From: Alkalicoccus halolimnae | Lineage (GTDB): Bacteria; Bacillota; Bacilli; Bacillales; Salisediminibacteriaceae | Direction of reading: 5' to 3' | Assembly (NCBI RefSeq): GCF_008014775.2 | Contig: NZ_CP144914.1 | Coordinates: forward strand, 992,001-1,056,000 | DNA length: 64,000 bases | Part shown: piece after piece, positions 17,029 through 25,545 of the stretch | Position numbering within the stretch: the stretch's first letter is position 1 | How the letters are laid out: every line of letters begins with the position of its first letter | Made by a program: the position numbers and the translations under genes | Notes under the pieces: generated by a model | Database searches by the model: none | Seen by the model: only the letters and a program-made list of their open reading frames with translations | Told to the model about the DNA's origin: nothing

Positions 17029-18444
17029 ATGAAAGGATTTGTTTCGTTTGTGGGTGCAGGCCCAGGCGATGTGGAACTAATAACAGCTAAAGGACTGCGC
17101 CGTCTCCGGAAGGCAGATGTTGTTCTATACGACCGGCTCGTAAATCCGCGTCTGCTCCGATTTACAAAAGAGACGTGCGAATTTATATACTGCGGCAAGC
17201 TTCCGACAAAACACGTTATGCCTCAGGAAACGATCAATAAAACGCTTAAAGATAAGGCGCTTGCAGGCCACCAGGTAGTAAGGTTAAAAGGGGGAGATCC
17301 TGCTGTTTTTGGGCGGGTCGGGGAAGAAGCGTCTGCTTTGAAACGGAAAGAAGTAGAGTATGAAATTGTTCCCGGCATTACCTCAAGCCTTGCAGCAGCA
17401 AGTTATGCCGGTATACCGGTTACACACCGGAACCATAGTGCAAGTATTACGCTGCGAACCGGTCATTCCGTCGAGAAAAGCAGTACCGTTCCTCAGGATA
17501 AAGAGGGGCACGGCGATACAATCGCCTACTACATGGGTGTGAAAAATCTCGGCTATCACTGTGAGGAACTAGTGAAAGACGGGTTTTCACCCGATACGAA
17601 AGCCGCGGTCATTGAATGGGCTACAACCGGTAAACAGAGAACTGTAACAGGAACGATTACGACGATCGAAGAGGAAGTAAAGAAGACCGGCATTCAAAAT
17701 CCGGCAATGACAATTATTGGCGATGTCGTCGGACTGAGGGAAGAGCTCCAGTGGTTTGAAGCGAAGCGGTTGTTCGGGAAACGAATTCTCGTTGCCAAAT
17801 CTTCCTCAGCAGAAAGCAGTTTGGAGCAGCATTTCCTTGAACTTGGGGCGGAAGCGTACGCTTTTCCCGCTTTGAAGCTGGAAAAAAAGAATCTGGCTTC
17901 GACCTCTCTTCAGAGCGTCAAAAAGGCGGATGCTCTTTTATTTCAGTCTCCGGAAAGTGTGACAATTTTACTCGAACAGTTTTATGCGGAAGGATTTGAT
18001 GTCCGTGATCTTCCACGGAACATTTATTGCCTTTCCGAAAAAACGAAGCGTGTCCTCCAGAATGCGGGGCTGAAATCGGAAAAGATAAACGAGTCAGGCG
18101 AAGGGATGCTGGTTGTCGGTTATGAAAAAGAGGAGATCTCTTCACCAGGAGGAGAGATACTGACTACTCACGCCGTGAAACTGGATAATAGATTCAGGAT
18201 AATAGATGAGCGTATGCTCGAAGAAGAATGGGAAACGGTCGTATTTCCGAGCGCAGCTTCAGTAGACTGGTTCCTGCATGTCCGGAACTTGTACGGGATG
18301 TTGAATCTCAGTCATTTGCGGTTTGCCTGTCTTGGAGAAACGGTAAAAAAATATGCGCAGGCACACGGCTTTTCCATATTAGACGAACAAGTGCAGCAGG
18401 AACTGGAAATGTGGAAAAACAGTTCTTTCCATCCGGTCCGGTAA
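17029..18444 (+). CDS. Uroporphyrinogen-III C-methyltransferase fused to uroporphyrinogen-III synthase-like domain
   Basis: A 471-residue fusion. Residues 1-245 are SUMT (CobA/SirA type): VGAGPGD, DVVLYDRLV, VVRLKGGDPAVFGR, VPGITSSLAAASYAGIPVTHR. It methylates uroporphyrinogen III to precorrin-2, the branch toward siroheme or cobalamin. The C-terminal 220 residues are HemD-like (KRILVAKSSSAESSLEQHF, LLFQSPESVTILLEQF, VFPSAASVDWFL). ATG 17029 is preferred to GTG 17020 because of the GGGGAGGG upstream. No siroheme, nitrite or sulfite reductase gene is adjacent. CobA-HemD fusions are known in Firmicutes; here the HemD half is diverged. Confidence 0.88.
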   Translation: MKGFVSFVGAGPGDVELITAKGLRRLRKADVVLYDRLVNPRLLRFTKETCEFIYCGKLPTKHVMPQETINKTLKDKALAGHQVVRLKGGDPAVFGRVGEEASALKRKEVEYEIVPGITSSLAAASYAGIPVTHRNHSASITLRTGHSVEKSSTVPQDKEGHGDTIAYYMGVKNLGYHCEELVKDGFSPDTKAAVIEWATTGKQRTVTGTITTIEEEVKKTGIQNPAMTIIGDVVGLREELQWFEAKRLFGKRILVAKSSSAESSLEQHFLELGAEAYAFPALKLEKKNLASTSLQSVKKADALLFQSPESVTILLEQFYAEGFDVRDLPRNIYCLSEKTKRVLQNAGLKSEKINESGEGMLVVGYEKEEISSPGGEILTTHAVKLDNRFRIIDERMLEEEWETVVFPSAASVDWFLHVRNLYGMLNLSHLRFACLGETVKKYAQAHGFSILDEQVQQELEMWKNSSFHPVR

Positions 18445-18534
18445 CCCCTTCAAAGAAGCAGCTCCCAATGTTTATCAATCAACCCACAGGGAATACGTTT
18501 CCCATGAAAAAGATAACGATGGGAGGCGTTTTTA

Positions 18535-19320
18535 TTGACTAAAACAATTTTTATTACCGGAGCCGGAACCGGGCTCGGCAAAGGAACGGCGCTCGGATTA
18601 GCAAAAGAAGGGCATCACGTCATTGCTTCGGTGGAAAACCATCCGCAGGTCACTTCTCTCCGCCAGGAAGCGAAAGAAGCAGGAGTGAAGATGGAAGTGT
18701 TTAAAATGGACATTACCAATCCGGAAGATCAGATCCGTATGGAACGGTACGACTTCGACATCTTCGTAGCCAATGCGGCTATAAATGAAGGCGGACCGCT
18801 CGGAGAAGTGCCGATGTCGGCTTTTAGGGAAATCTTTGAAGTAAATGTTTTCAGTACGCTGGAAACGGCACGGATTGCCGCAGCTAAGTTTGTGGAAAAG
18901 CAGGAAGGGAAAATCGTCTTCATGTCTTCTATGGCAGGTGTTATGGCTTCCGGCTATAAAGGGCTTTACGCAGCTTCGAAACATGCGCTTGAAGCGATAG
19001 CTAAATCATTGAGTGAAGAAATGAAGGAATTTAACGTGAAAGTGGCGACGATCAATCCGGGACCTTTCGATACAGGCTTTAACGACCGCGCTGCAGAAGA
19101 AAAATGGGAATGGTTTGATAAAGAAGTTCACTACACTTCTCCGGAAAAAATGCAGGAGAACGACAAAGGTCTCGACAGCCAGTTTCCTGCAGAAGATATG
19201 ATCGCCGAAATGGTAAGAATCATACCGAAAGATTCCCACAAGTTCCGGACTGCCTATCCGCAGAAAACAGCGGACAGCATGCGGCAGGAAGAACAGGAAA
19301 ACTGGGAAAAAGAAATGTAA
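18535..19320 (+). CDS. SDR-family oxidoreductase
   Basis: A 261-residue short-chain dehydrogenase/reductase. The cofactor motif TGAGTGLGKG is at the N-terminus, the NNAG position reads NAAI, and the catalytic SSMAG Ser and Tyr-Lys of YAASK are present. NAD(P)-dependent; substrate unknown. The start is TTG with GGGAGG nine bases upstream. The acidic tail (EEQENWEKEM) is typical of this genome. It begins 90 bp after the SUMT gene and ends at a strong terminator. Confidence 0.87.
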   Translation: MTKTIFITGAGTGLGKGTALGLAKEGHHVIASVENHPQVTSLRQEAKEAGVKMEVFKMDITNPEDQIRMERYDFDIFVANAAINEGGPLGEVPMSAFREIFEVNVFSTLETARIAAAKFVEKQEGKIVFMSSMAGVMASGYKGLYAASKHALEAIAKSLSEEMKEFNVKVATINPGPFDTGFNDRAAEEKWEWFDKEVHYTSPEKMQENDKGLDSQFPAEDMIAEMVRIIPKDSHKFRTAYPQKTADSMRQEEQENWEKEM

Positions 19321-19363
19321 AAAGGCAAGCCTGTTATCATTAGTCCGCTTCCAATTAGAGAAT

Positions 19364-19403
19364 AGCGTCCTTGACGAACCTTTATTCGTCAGGACGCTTT
19401 TTT
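19364..19403 (+). terminator. Intrinsic terminator after SDR gene
   Basis: A 15-bp stem, AGCGTCCTTGACGAA with TTCGTCAGGACGCT, followed by TTTTTT. Confidence 0.88.
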
Positions 19404-19499
19404 GTAGAGCATTCGAACTGAGAGAGCAGCCTCGGCCGCTTGCTGAAATCAGCTTCGTATATATATACTTCTATTTTTGAAAGAGCATTTAACGGAAAA

Positions 19500-19571
19500 G
19501 CTCTATTAAAGCGTCCCCATGATAGCGAAGGCGGAGGCTCATCGCTTAAATGTTTTATTTTCAAGACAGCC
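19500..19571. repeat. Minimal family B element with 8-9 bp target duplication
   Basis: Only 72 bp: left end GCTCTATTAAAGC, a GCGTCCCCATG block and right end TTTTATTTTCAAGACAGCC. AACGGAAAA lies directly on both sides (19491-19499, 19572-19580). The smallest copy in the window, in the gap 19321-19677. Confidence 0.75.
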
Positions 19572-19677
19572 AACGGAAAAAATGCTTAAAAGGACGAGAA
19601 AGGTTTCTTTTTGTGATAAATTAAATGGATCGGAATAAAGTTTCCTTGAATTTTACATACAGCAGGAGGGGAGAGCG

Positions 19678-20550
19678 GTGACTGAAGAAGAAAATATAAA
19701 AAAAGCCCCTTCCGTCGGATTATTATTAACGATTTCCATTATCGCCATTTCATTTGCGGCGATCTTCGTTAAATGGTCGGATGCACCTGCCACTATTATT
19801 AGTATGTACCGCATGTATCTAGCCTGTCTGCTGCTTCTTCCAATCGTTATTATCAAAAGAAAGCAGCTGTTTCTGCTCAAAAGAAAAGACTGGCTCATTC
19901 TAAGTATTTCCGGGGTTTTCCTGGCACTGCACTTTGCGCTCTGGTTCGGATCATTGAAGCTGACGACGGTGGCGAGTTCAACCATTATCCTCGCTTTGCA
20001 GCCAGTTGTAGCTTTAATTGGCGGTTTCCTTGTTTATAAAGAAAGGACAAATTTGTTTACAGTGGCGACGATAGGGATTTCTTTTATTGGTATAGTCATG
20101 ATTGGGATAGGGGATCTGGGGTTAAGCCGGGCGGCTGTTATCGGGGACATTTTATCTTTTCTGAGTGTCATCGCAATTGTAGCTTACCTGTTGATCGGTC
20201 AGTCTACTGTGAGAAAGATTTCTCACTGGATTTACAGCTTCTGCGTCTTTTTGATTGCGGGTGTTTCATTGACGGTCTACAATGTTATTGCTCAGGTACC
20301 TCTCGGAGGCTATCCCTACGAGGAGTGGCAGATTTTTGTGCTTCTGGCTGTTTTCCCGACACTTGCTCACGTCATTTATAACCTATTATTGAATTACGTA
20401 AATACATCCACGATATCGATGAGTATATTAGGGGAGCCAGTAGGCGCAACGATTCTCGCTATTTTTCTATTGGGAGAGACAGTGACCATTCTTCAGACTG
20501 TCGGCGGTTCCTTTGTTCTGCTGGGCGTTTATCTGTTCCTTAGGAGGTAA
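19678..20550 (+). CDS. EamA/DMT-superfamily transporter
   Basis: A 290-residue membrane protein with about ten helices in two EamA repeats (FAAIFVKWSDAPATIISMYR opens the first; SMSILGEPVGATILAIFLLG lies in the last pair). The substrate is unknown; it belongs to the same superfamily as 8489-9409 but a different subfamily. GTG start after AGGAGGGGAG. Single gene with its own terminator. Confidence 0.87.
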   Translation: MTEEENIKKAPSVGLLLTISIIAISFAAIFVKWSDAPATIISMYRMYLACLLLLPIVIIKRKQLFLLKRKDWLILSISGVFLALHFALWFGSLKLTTVASSTIILALQPVVALIGGFLVYKERTNLFTVATIGISFIGIVMIGIGDLGLSRAAVIGDILSFLSVIAIVAYLLIGQSTVRKISHWIYSFCVFLIAGVSLTVYNVIAQVPLGGYPYEEWQIFVLLAVFPTLAHVIYNLLLNYVNTSTISMSILGEPVGATILAIFLLGETVTILQTVGGSFVLLGVYLFLRR

Positions 20551-20554
20551 AGTA

Positions 20555-20597
20555 AAAACAGCTCTTCTGCGTGAGAAGGGCTGTTTTAGAGGTTTTT
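20555..20597 (+). terminator. Intrinsic terminator between convergent genes
   Basis: AAAACAGCTCTTCT pairs with AGAAGGGCTGTTTT around a GCGTG loop, then a T-rich run. Confidence 0.75.
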
Positions 20598-21031
20598 TAT
20601 TCTGTCTCCGGTGCTGCTACATGCCAAGTCACTCCAAACCGGTCGGTGACAACTCCGTACATAGAGCTGAAAAAAGTTTTCTGGATCTTCATTAACTCAT
20701 GGCCGCCGCTTTTAAGGTGGGAATAAAGATGTTCCGCATGTTCAGCACTGTCTGTGTGAACAGCGATTGCTGTATTATCTCCTGACGTGCAGGGCATGCC
20801 GGCAGGGCTGTCAGAAAGCATAATGTCCGCGCTGCCCACTTTAAGGTGAGCGTGCATAATCATACTTTTTTCTTCCTCTGTCATAGGGGTTTCCGGCTGT
20901 TCCGGAGATTCTGCAAATGTCATCAGCGCAAGTACCTCAGCTCCGAGAATTTCCTTATAAAAAGCTACTGCTTCTGCTCCATTACCGTTTGTAATAAGAT
21001 AAGGGTTTATTCCAGTAATCATCGTACTCAT
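20597..21031 (-). CDS. VOC-family protein (PhnB-like)
   Basis: A 144-residue PhnB-type VOC protein (NPYLITNGNGAEAVAFYKEIL, IMHAHLKVGSADIMLSDS, FFSSMYGVVTDRFGVTWHV). ATG 21031 overlaps the stop of the upstream gene (ATGA), so translation is coupled. It is related to the 7594 gene. The partner gene is also a VOC protein, so the two may form a heterodimer or act together. The ligand is unknown. Confidence 0.87.
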   Translation of the reverse strand: MSTMITGINPYLITNGNGAEAVAFYKEILGAEVLALMTFAESPEQPETPMTEEEKSMIMHAHLKVGSADIMLSDSPAGMPCTSGDNTAIAVHTDSAEHAEHLYSHLKSGGHELMKIQKTFFSSMYGVVTDRFGVTWHVAAPETE

Positions 21032-21516
21032 CCCGCTTCCTTATAGGATTTTTCCACATCTGCAATGATTATCTTTTTCATCTGTAGCATTGCCTGCATG
21101 GCTGCCTGAGCTTTTTCAGCATTTTCGTCCTGCAGCATCTCTGTTAAAGCATCCGGGACAACCTGCCAGGATAAGCCGAATTGATCCTGCAGCCACCCGC
21201 ACTGATCTTCCCGTCCTCCGACCAGCAGTTTGTTCCAGTAATAGTCAACTTCTTCCTGGCTGCTGCAGTGAATGGTAAACGACACGGCGGGGTTGAAGGT
21301 GAAGTGCGGACCACCGTTTAATCCGATAAAAGGCTGACCTTCGAGTTCAAATTCCACGACCATTACGCTTCCGGCAGGACCTGGACCGCTTTCGCCGTAA
21401 TATCTTGTTTTCGTAACGGCAGAATCCTCAAAAATGGAACAGTAAAACTTCGCAGCTTCTTCCGCCTGAGAGTCAAACCAGAGGGACGGGACAATCTTTT
21501 GCGTGGAAATTCCCAT
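21028..21516 (-). CDS. VOC-family protein, 3-demethylubiquinone methyltransferase-like fold
   Basis: A 162-residue protein starting QKIVPSLWFDSQAEEAAKFY, with FIGLNGGPHFTFNPAVSF and CGWLQDQFGLSWQVVP, the hallmarks of the Pfam family once named 3-demethylubiquinone-9 3-methyltransferase. These are VOC proteins without proven methyltransferase activity. First gene of a two-gene VOC operon. GGAG precedes ATG. Confidence 0.87.
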   Translation of the reverse strand: MGISTQKIVPSLWFDSQAEEAAKFYCSIFEDSAVTKTRYYGESGPGPAGSVMVVEFELEGQPFIGLNGGPHFTFNPAVSFTIHCSSQEEVDYYWNKLLVGGREDQCGWLQDQFGLSWQVVPDALTEMLQDENAEKAQAAMQAMLQMKKIIIADVEKSYKEAG

Positions 21517-21905
21517 ACTTCTCCGCCTCCCTATTAATTATTGGTATGAAAAAGGGAACTTGTGTTCTTATTATACCAAAAAATCAGTTGTCGGGGGAGA
21601 GTAAATAGCATTTTTCATAATTTTTGACAAATAAGATGAACTTATTTTTGTTCAGCAAATAGCCGCCTCCGTAACGTTGGGGAAGCTGGCCAGCCTCAGC
21701 TGATTCCGTCCTTTTTTTGCCGGTTGGAGTGGGGAACGTCCTGCTTAGATCCGGAGGAGCCCAATTCCACTATGGGGTCCTGAAAATAACTTAATCAAAT
21801 AATGAAAAGTACAGAAATTAAACAGAGCGTTTATCTGGAAGGCCGGCTGTTTAAAGAAACTGGATAGAGGATAAAATAACAAATAAGAAAAGAGGTTTTG
21901 CAGCC
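21517..21905. repeat. Gap with reversed, diverged family B core
   Basis: 21660-21785 reads as the reverse complement of the family B core (GTGG..GGACG, then CAGCTGATTCCGTCC as the reverse of GGACGGAATTAGCTG). No clear ends. Promoters of the flanking divergent genes lie on either side. Confidence 0.45.
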
Positions 21906-22487
21906 ATGAAGCCATTATCGAAAGAATTTTATGAACAGAAAACGCTTGTTTTAGCGGAAAGCTTACTGGGGAAACTTCTCGTAAAAGAAACGAACGAAGG
22001 AACGACAGCAGGGAGAATCGTGGAGACAGAAGCTTATCGGGGGCCTATGGATCAGGCGGCGCACAGCTTTCAGAACAAACGGACGAAACGAACAGAAGTA
22101 ATGTTTGGTCCCAGCGGTTATGCCTACACGTACGTCATGCATACGCACTGCCTGTTTAACGTTGTCAGTGCGGAGGAGGGCTTTCCGGAAGCGGTGCTTG
22201 TCCGTGCTGTTGAACCATACGCTGGCAGGGAGTTAATGTTTGAAAGACGGGGGAAGCACCATAAGGAGAGTAATTTAACGAGCGGCCCCGGAAAGTTGAC
22301 GAAGGCTATGGGAATCTCAATGGAGGATTACGGCAGCTCTTTAAATTCAGGTAAGCTGTTTATTGCCGACGGACCGAAGCCGCAAGCTGTTTCTACAGGA
22401 CCAAGAGTCGGTATTCCGAACAGCGGAGATGCAAAGGCGTACCCGTGGCGGTTCTGGGAAAGGAGCAATCGGTTTGTGTCCAAGTAG
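21906..22487 (+). CDS. DNA-3-methyladenine glycosylase, AAG/MPG family
   Basis: A 193-residue base-excision repair enzyme that removes alkylated purines. Family motifs: GRIVETEAYRG with the catalytic Glu, DQAAHSF, MFGPSGYAYTYVMH, CLFNVV, LTSGPGKLTKAMGI and the ending YPWRFW. Length is typical for bacterial members. ATG 21906 is preceded by AGAGG. It stands alone between repeat-rich gaps. Confidence 0.93.
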   Translation: MKPLSKEFYEQKTLVLAESLLGKLLVKETNEGTTAGRIVETEAYRGPMDQAAHSFQNKRTKRTEVMFGPSGYAYTYVMHTHCLFNVVSAEEGFPEAVLVRAVEPYAGRELMFERRGKHHKESNLTSGPGKLTKAMGISMEDYGSSLNSGKLFIADGPKPQAVSTGPRVGIPNSGDAKAYPWRFWERSNRFVSK

Positions 22488-22634
22488 CAGGGAAAGGTTT
22501 TCGCCGGAAGAAATGCAGAAGGGTGTTCCACTTTGTAATTTTTATATTCCTGTGTGATTCAGTTTCCTCATATACTTTCATGGAAGAAAGCTGCCGGAAT
22601 AGCTTTGTTTTTTTAAAAGAAGAAACTTCTTCTT

Positions 22635-22770
22635 ATCTCCCTGCTGCAGCCGCAGGGGGGATTCCGAGGCGATAAAGGACGAGCTGAAGATCCATTTCTT
22701 CCAACATGCAGGCGGAAGAAATTAGCAGAGGCCGGCCCGCCCGGAAAGCGTCCCCCGGGAGGTGGAAGCA
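22635..22770. repeat. Family B core without ends
   Basis: GGGGGATTCCGAGGCGATAA, GATCCATTTCTTCC, GAAATTAGCAGAGGCC and GGAAAGCGTCCCCCGGG reproduce the family core in order, but neither terminal sequence is present. Confidence 0.5.
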
Positions 22771-22799
22771 GCGAACCGTATACCTTTACATAAAAAATA

Positions 22800-22941
22800 T
22801 TTTATGAACAGCCTTCATGCATCCAGTGTATAGCACTGGATGCATTAGACGAGTCCTGCGGCACGGAAACTGTCCGTCTGAAGTGTAAATCATTCACAAT
22901 ATTCGGAACCCCTTCTCTTACAGCGGCTTATGAAATGGATT
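22800..22941 (+). repeat. 5'-truncated family A element
   Basis: Retains the central hairpin (ATCCAGTG/CACTGGAT), the block GTCCGTCTGAAGTG and the right end TTATGAAATGGATT. The left half is missing. Confidence 0.65.
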
Positions 22942-23016
22942 ACTTATAAAAATAATTTTAAATTTTTATTTTTTTTAGAAAATGAGGTTATTTTTTGAGA
23001 GAGCGGGTATATAATA

Positions 23017-23457
23017 AGTAACAGAATAGATTCACACCGCAGGAAACTCAGCCATCGCGTTGATTCCGCCAATGCATGACCGGCTGAAGCGGCTCTGCAC
23101 TTCGATGGATAATCTTTTCTTTTATAAAAGTTTATCAATCCTTCGAATCCTCTGCCGCCGATGAAGCTGAACGTAATGGGAAAAGAAAACAAATATATTG
23201 GTTGGAGCGGCAACTTGGAAAAGGATCCTCCAGCATATGTTTTTTCCAATCGTGGAATCCCAAAATTGAAACAAAAACACCTGCGGAAACCAACTGAGGC
23301 TCCCTGTTACGCTGAAAGTAACGAACGTAAATGGTGAATGCTTACAGTGCTTAAGTGACGGGAAGAAGCCAAGAAATGGTTGAGTCCCCTCTGGTGTGAA
23401 TCTTTTCTTTATCCCTCTGATCTTCGGAGCAGGGGGATTTAGTTTTGTCTTTTTTTC
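23017..23457 (+). ncRNA. Candidate structured non-coding RNA with long closing helix
   Basis: This gene-free 1.1-kb gap (22488-23635) contains what looks like a complete RNA unit. TATAAT at 23010-23015 (overlapping GGGTAT, a sigma-B-like -10 with GTTATT 12 nt upstream) would start transcription near 23018. AGATTCACACC (23028-23038) is perfectly complementary to GGTGTGAATCT (23393-23403). Just inside it, CTCAGCCA (23047-23054) pairs with TGGTTGAG (23377-23384), and AGG with CCT lies between, all at matching offsets. A 12-bp hairpin with a TTCG loop and T tract (23411-23457) follows. It does not match RNase P, tmRNA, SRP, 6S or any riboswitch I know. Existence is inferred from structure only. 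Confidence 0.45.
23411..23457 (+). terminator. Strong intrinsic terminator with TTCG loop
   Basis: ATCCCTCTGATC pairs with GAGCAGGGGGAT (one mismatch, one wobble) around TTCG, followed by a T-rich tract. It lies 190 bp upstream of the next gene and so terminates something transcribed in the gap. Confidence 0.75.
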
Positions 23458-23635
23458 TCAGAAATTCCTCTTCACGCTTCCAGTTGGACGTCATTAAAGG
23501 AATTATCTGATAGATGTTGAATAGGAAAAGAGAGAGCTCATAGCGGTCTGAATCCTGCAGCTGACTTTGAGATCAGCGTACAAGCAGGCTGAACCTATGG
23601 ACTGTCGGACTAATTATCAATGAGGAGAGGTTGAG

Positions 23636-24382
23636 ATGAAACATATTCCACTGGCGATTCAGCTTTACAGTCTGAGGGAAGAAACAGAAAAAGATTTTAC
23701 CGGAACATTGAAAAAAGCAGCCGATTTAGGCTATGAAGGAGTCGAGTTTGCCGGCTATGGCGGACTGAAGGCTTCCGAACTGAAAAAAGTATTGGAAGAT
23801 CTCGGATTAAAGGCAGCTGGAACTCACGTGCAGCTGGATGATCTGGAGCAGGATCTTGATAATATTATTGCTTACCAAAAAGAAATCAATAACGGGCATA
23901 TTATTTGTCCGTTTCTCCCAGAGGAACTTCGTAAAGACAAGGCTTCCTACGAAGACACAGCGAAGCGCCTTAATCGCGTAGGTAAAGTATGTGCAGAGCA
24001 TGGGATGACGTTCAGCTATCATAATCATGATTTTGAACTCGACAGTAAAGAAGGGGAAGTGCCCCTGCATCTGCTTTTAAGAGAAGAGTACGTTAACGCT
24101 GAACTCGACATCTACTGGCTGCAGAAAGCCGGTGAAGATCCTCTTCAATGGATGAAACAGTATAAGAAGAAAACAAAGCTGCTTCATTTAAAAGATATGA
24201 CGACAGACGGCCGTCAGGATTTTGCGGAGCTTGGTACCGGCGGCATTGATCTGGAAGCGGTAATGACACAGGGAAAGGAAGGAAACCTCGACTGGTTCAT
24301 CGTGGAGCAGGATGTGTCTCATATCGGAGCGTTAAAAAGTGCGGAAGTGAGTATTAACTACTTGAAAGAAAATTTTAAATAA
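23636..24382 (+). CDS. Sugar phosphate isomerase/epimerase (xylose isomerase-like TIM barrel)
   Basis: A 248-residue TIM-barrel protein of the AP-endonuclease-2/xylose isomerase-like family. The start IPLAIQLYSLREETEKDF, GLKAAGTHVQLDDL, FSYHNHDFEL (metal ligands), NAELDIYWLQKAGEDP and the ending WFIVEQD fit sugar isomerase/epimerase proteins of IolE/IolI type. The substrate is unknown; no inositol genes are nearby. GAGGAGAGG precedes ATG. Single gene, convergent with the flavin enzyme. Confidence 0.87.
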   Translation: MKHIPLAIQLYSLREETEKDFTGTLKKAADLGYEGVEFAGYGGLKASELKKVLEDLGLKAAGTHVQLDDLEQDLDNIIAYQKEINNGHIICPFLPEELRKDKASYEDTAKRLNRVGKVCAEHGMTFSYHNHDFELDSKEGEVPLHLLLREEYVNAELDIYWLQKAGEDPLQWMKQYKKKTKLLHLKDMTTDGRQDFAELGTGGIDLEAVMTQGKEGNLDWFIVEQDVSHIGALKSAEVSINYLKENFK

Positions 24383-24394
24383 AATTTAAACATA

Positions 24395-24434
24395 AAAAAG
24401 GCTGTTCCCATTTGCGGGAGCAGCCTTTTTAAAA
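24395..24434 (+). terminator. Bidirectional intrinsic terminator
   Basis: AAAAAGGCTGTTCCC pairs with GGGAGCAGCCTTTTT; T runs on both strands between convergent genes. Confidence 0.85.
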
Positions 24435-24435
24435 G

Positions 24436-25545
24436 TTATTTCACCAGTTGCTGATTCAGTTCATGTTCTTTTATTTCTGCCTGTGGAAGCAGAGTTTTTT
24501 CAAAGTCAAATTCCTGCAGCCGCTTTTCTTTCTCAACTTTGTTTGGCAGATCGGGATTAGCAAGAGCGCTGGTCCCTAGAGAGATGAAATCTGCCTCATC
24601 ATTTCCGATAACTGCGGCCGCTTTTTCAGGAGTACCAAGTCCGCCGTTAGCAATTACAGGCAGTTTTCCAAATACCTTGGCTGCCTCAGCAAGCGTACGA
24701 CTGTTTTCGCCGAATGCCGGAGCAGAGCCGTCACCATCCGTAACGTGAACATAATTAAGAGAAGTATTTCCAAGAGCAGAAAAAATGGCTTCCGCTTCTT
24801 TCTCCCCGTCTGCCCATTTATGATCTGAATCTGTCACCTTTATCTGGGACATCCGAATACCGATTATATAGCTCTCGCCAACAGCCGCTCGAACTTCATC
24901 AATGACTTCAAGGATGAGGCGGAGCCGGTTCTCGACAGTACCACCGTAAGCATCTTTTCTGTAATTCAAGTAATCGGTCAAAAATTGATCCAGCAGATAG
25001 CCATTGGCTCCGTGAAGTTCAACGCCGTCAAAACCTGCTTCTTTTGCCCGAAGCGCACTTTGAACGAAAGCTTTTTTTATCTGCTTTAAATCTTCATCCT
25101 GAGCGGATTGGGGAGTTTGAAAGGACCCGTATCCTCCGTAAAAGCCGAGTTGCTCGCCTTTTGGAGCTGCTGTAGATGGAGCGATAGTTTCCCCGGTATA
25201 AATGTTGCCCTGACTTTGCCCGCCGGCGTGCATCAGCTGAGCAATCATCAAAGCTCCTTTGTCCTGCACCGCTTTTACGACAGGTTTCCAAGCATTTGTA
25301 TGCTCGTCATTTGCGAGTCCCGGCTGATTGTAATAGCCCTGGCTGTAGCTTTCGTCCAAATAAATACCTTCAGAAATAACGGCGCTGTAGCCTCCTTTGG
25401 CATAACGTTCGTAATAATGCTGCATTGTTTCATTGGCCCGTCCGTCTTTCTCAGCACTGATACGTGTCATTGGCGCAACGATGAAGCGGTTAGCCAAAGT
25501 TTTATTTTTTATTTTAGAAGGTGTAAATAATACTTTCTGATTCAT
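24436..25545 (-). CDS. NADH:flavin oxidoreductase, Old Yellow Enzyme family
   Basis: A 369-residue FMN-dependent ene-reductase-like enzyme. FMN-barrel features: NRFIVAPMTR at the N-terminus, AQLMHAGGQS, the substrate-binding His-Asn pair in ELHGANGYLLDQFLTDYLN, and VIANGGLGTPE with DFISLGTSALANPDLPNK at the phosphate site. It probably reduces activated C=C bonds or nitro-esters with NAD(P)H. ATG 25545 is preferred over the 66-base longer frame: AAAGG lies nine bases upstream and the product begins MNQKVLFTPSKI, as in relatives. Monocistronic. Confidence 0.9.
   Translation of the reverse strand: MNQKVLFTPSKIKNKTLANRFIVAPMTRISAEKDGRANETMQHYYERYAKGGYSAVISEGIYLDESYSQGYYNQPGLANDEHTNAWKPVVKAVQDKGALMIAQLMHAGGQSQGNIYTGETIAPSTAAPKGEQLGFYGGYGSFQTPQSAQDEDLKQIKKAFVQSALRAKEAGFDGVELHGANGYLLDQFLTDYLNYRKDAYGGTVENRLRLILEVIDEVRAAVGESYIIGIRMSQIKVTDSDHKWADGEKEAEAIFSALGNTSLNYVHVTDGDGSAPAFGENSRTLAEAAKVFGKLPVIANGGLGTPEKAAAVIGNDEADFISLGTSALANPDLPNKVEKEKRLQEFDFEKTLLPQAEIKEHELNQQLVK

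Noticed and set aside
23161..23337. 58-codon frame starting MKLNVMGKENKY
   Set aside because: No Shine-Dalgarno, no recognisable product, and it lies inside the proposed structured RNA.
23017..23457. Candidate RNA as RNase P, tmRNA, SRP RNA, 6S RNA, T-box or cobalamin riboswitch
   Set aside because: The conserved core sequences of these RNAs were looked for and not found (for example GAGGAAAGTCC of RNase P and the T-box GGGTGGAACCGCG motif).
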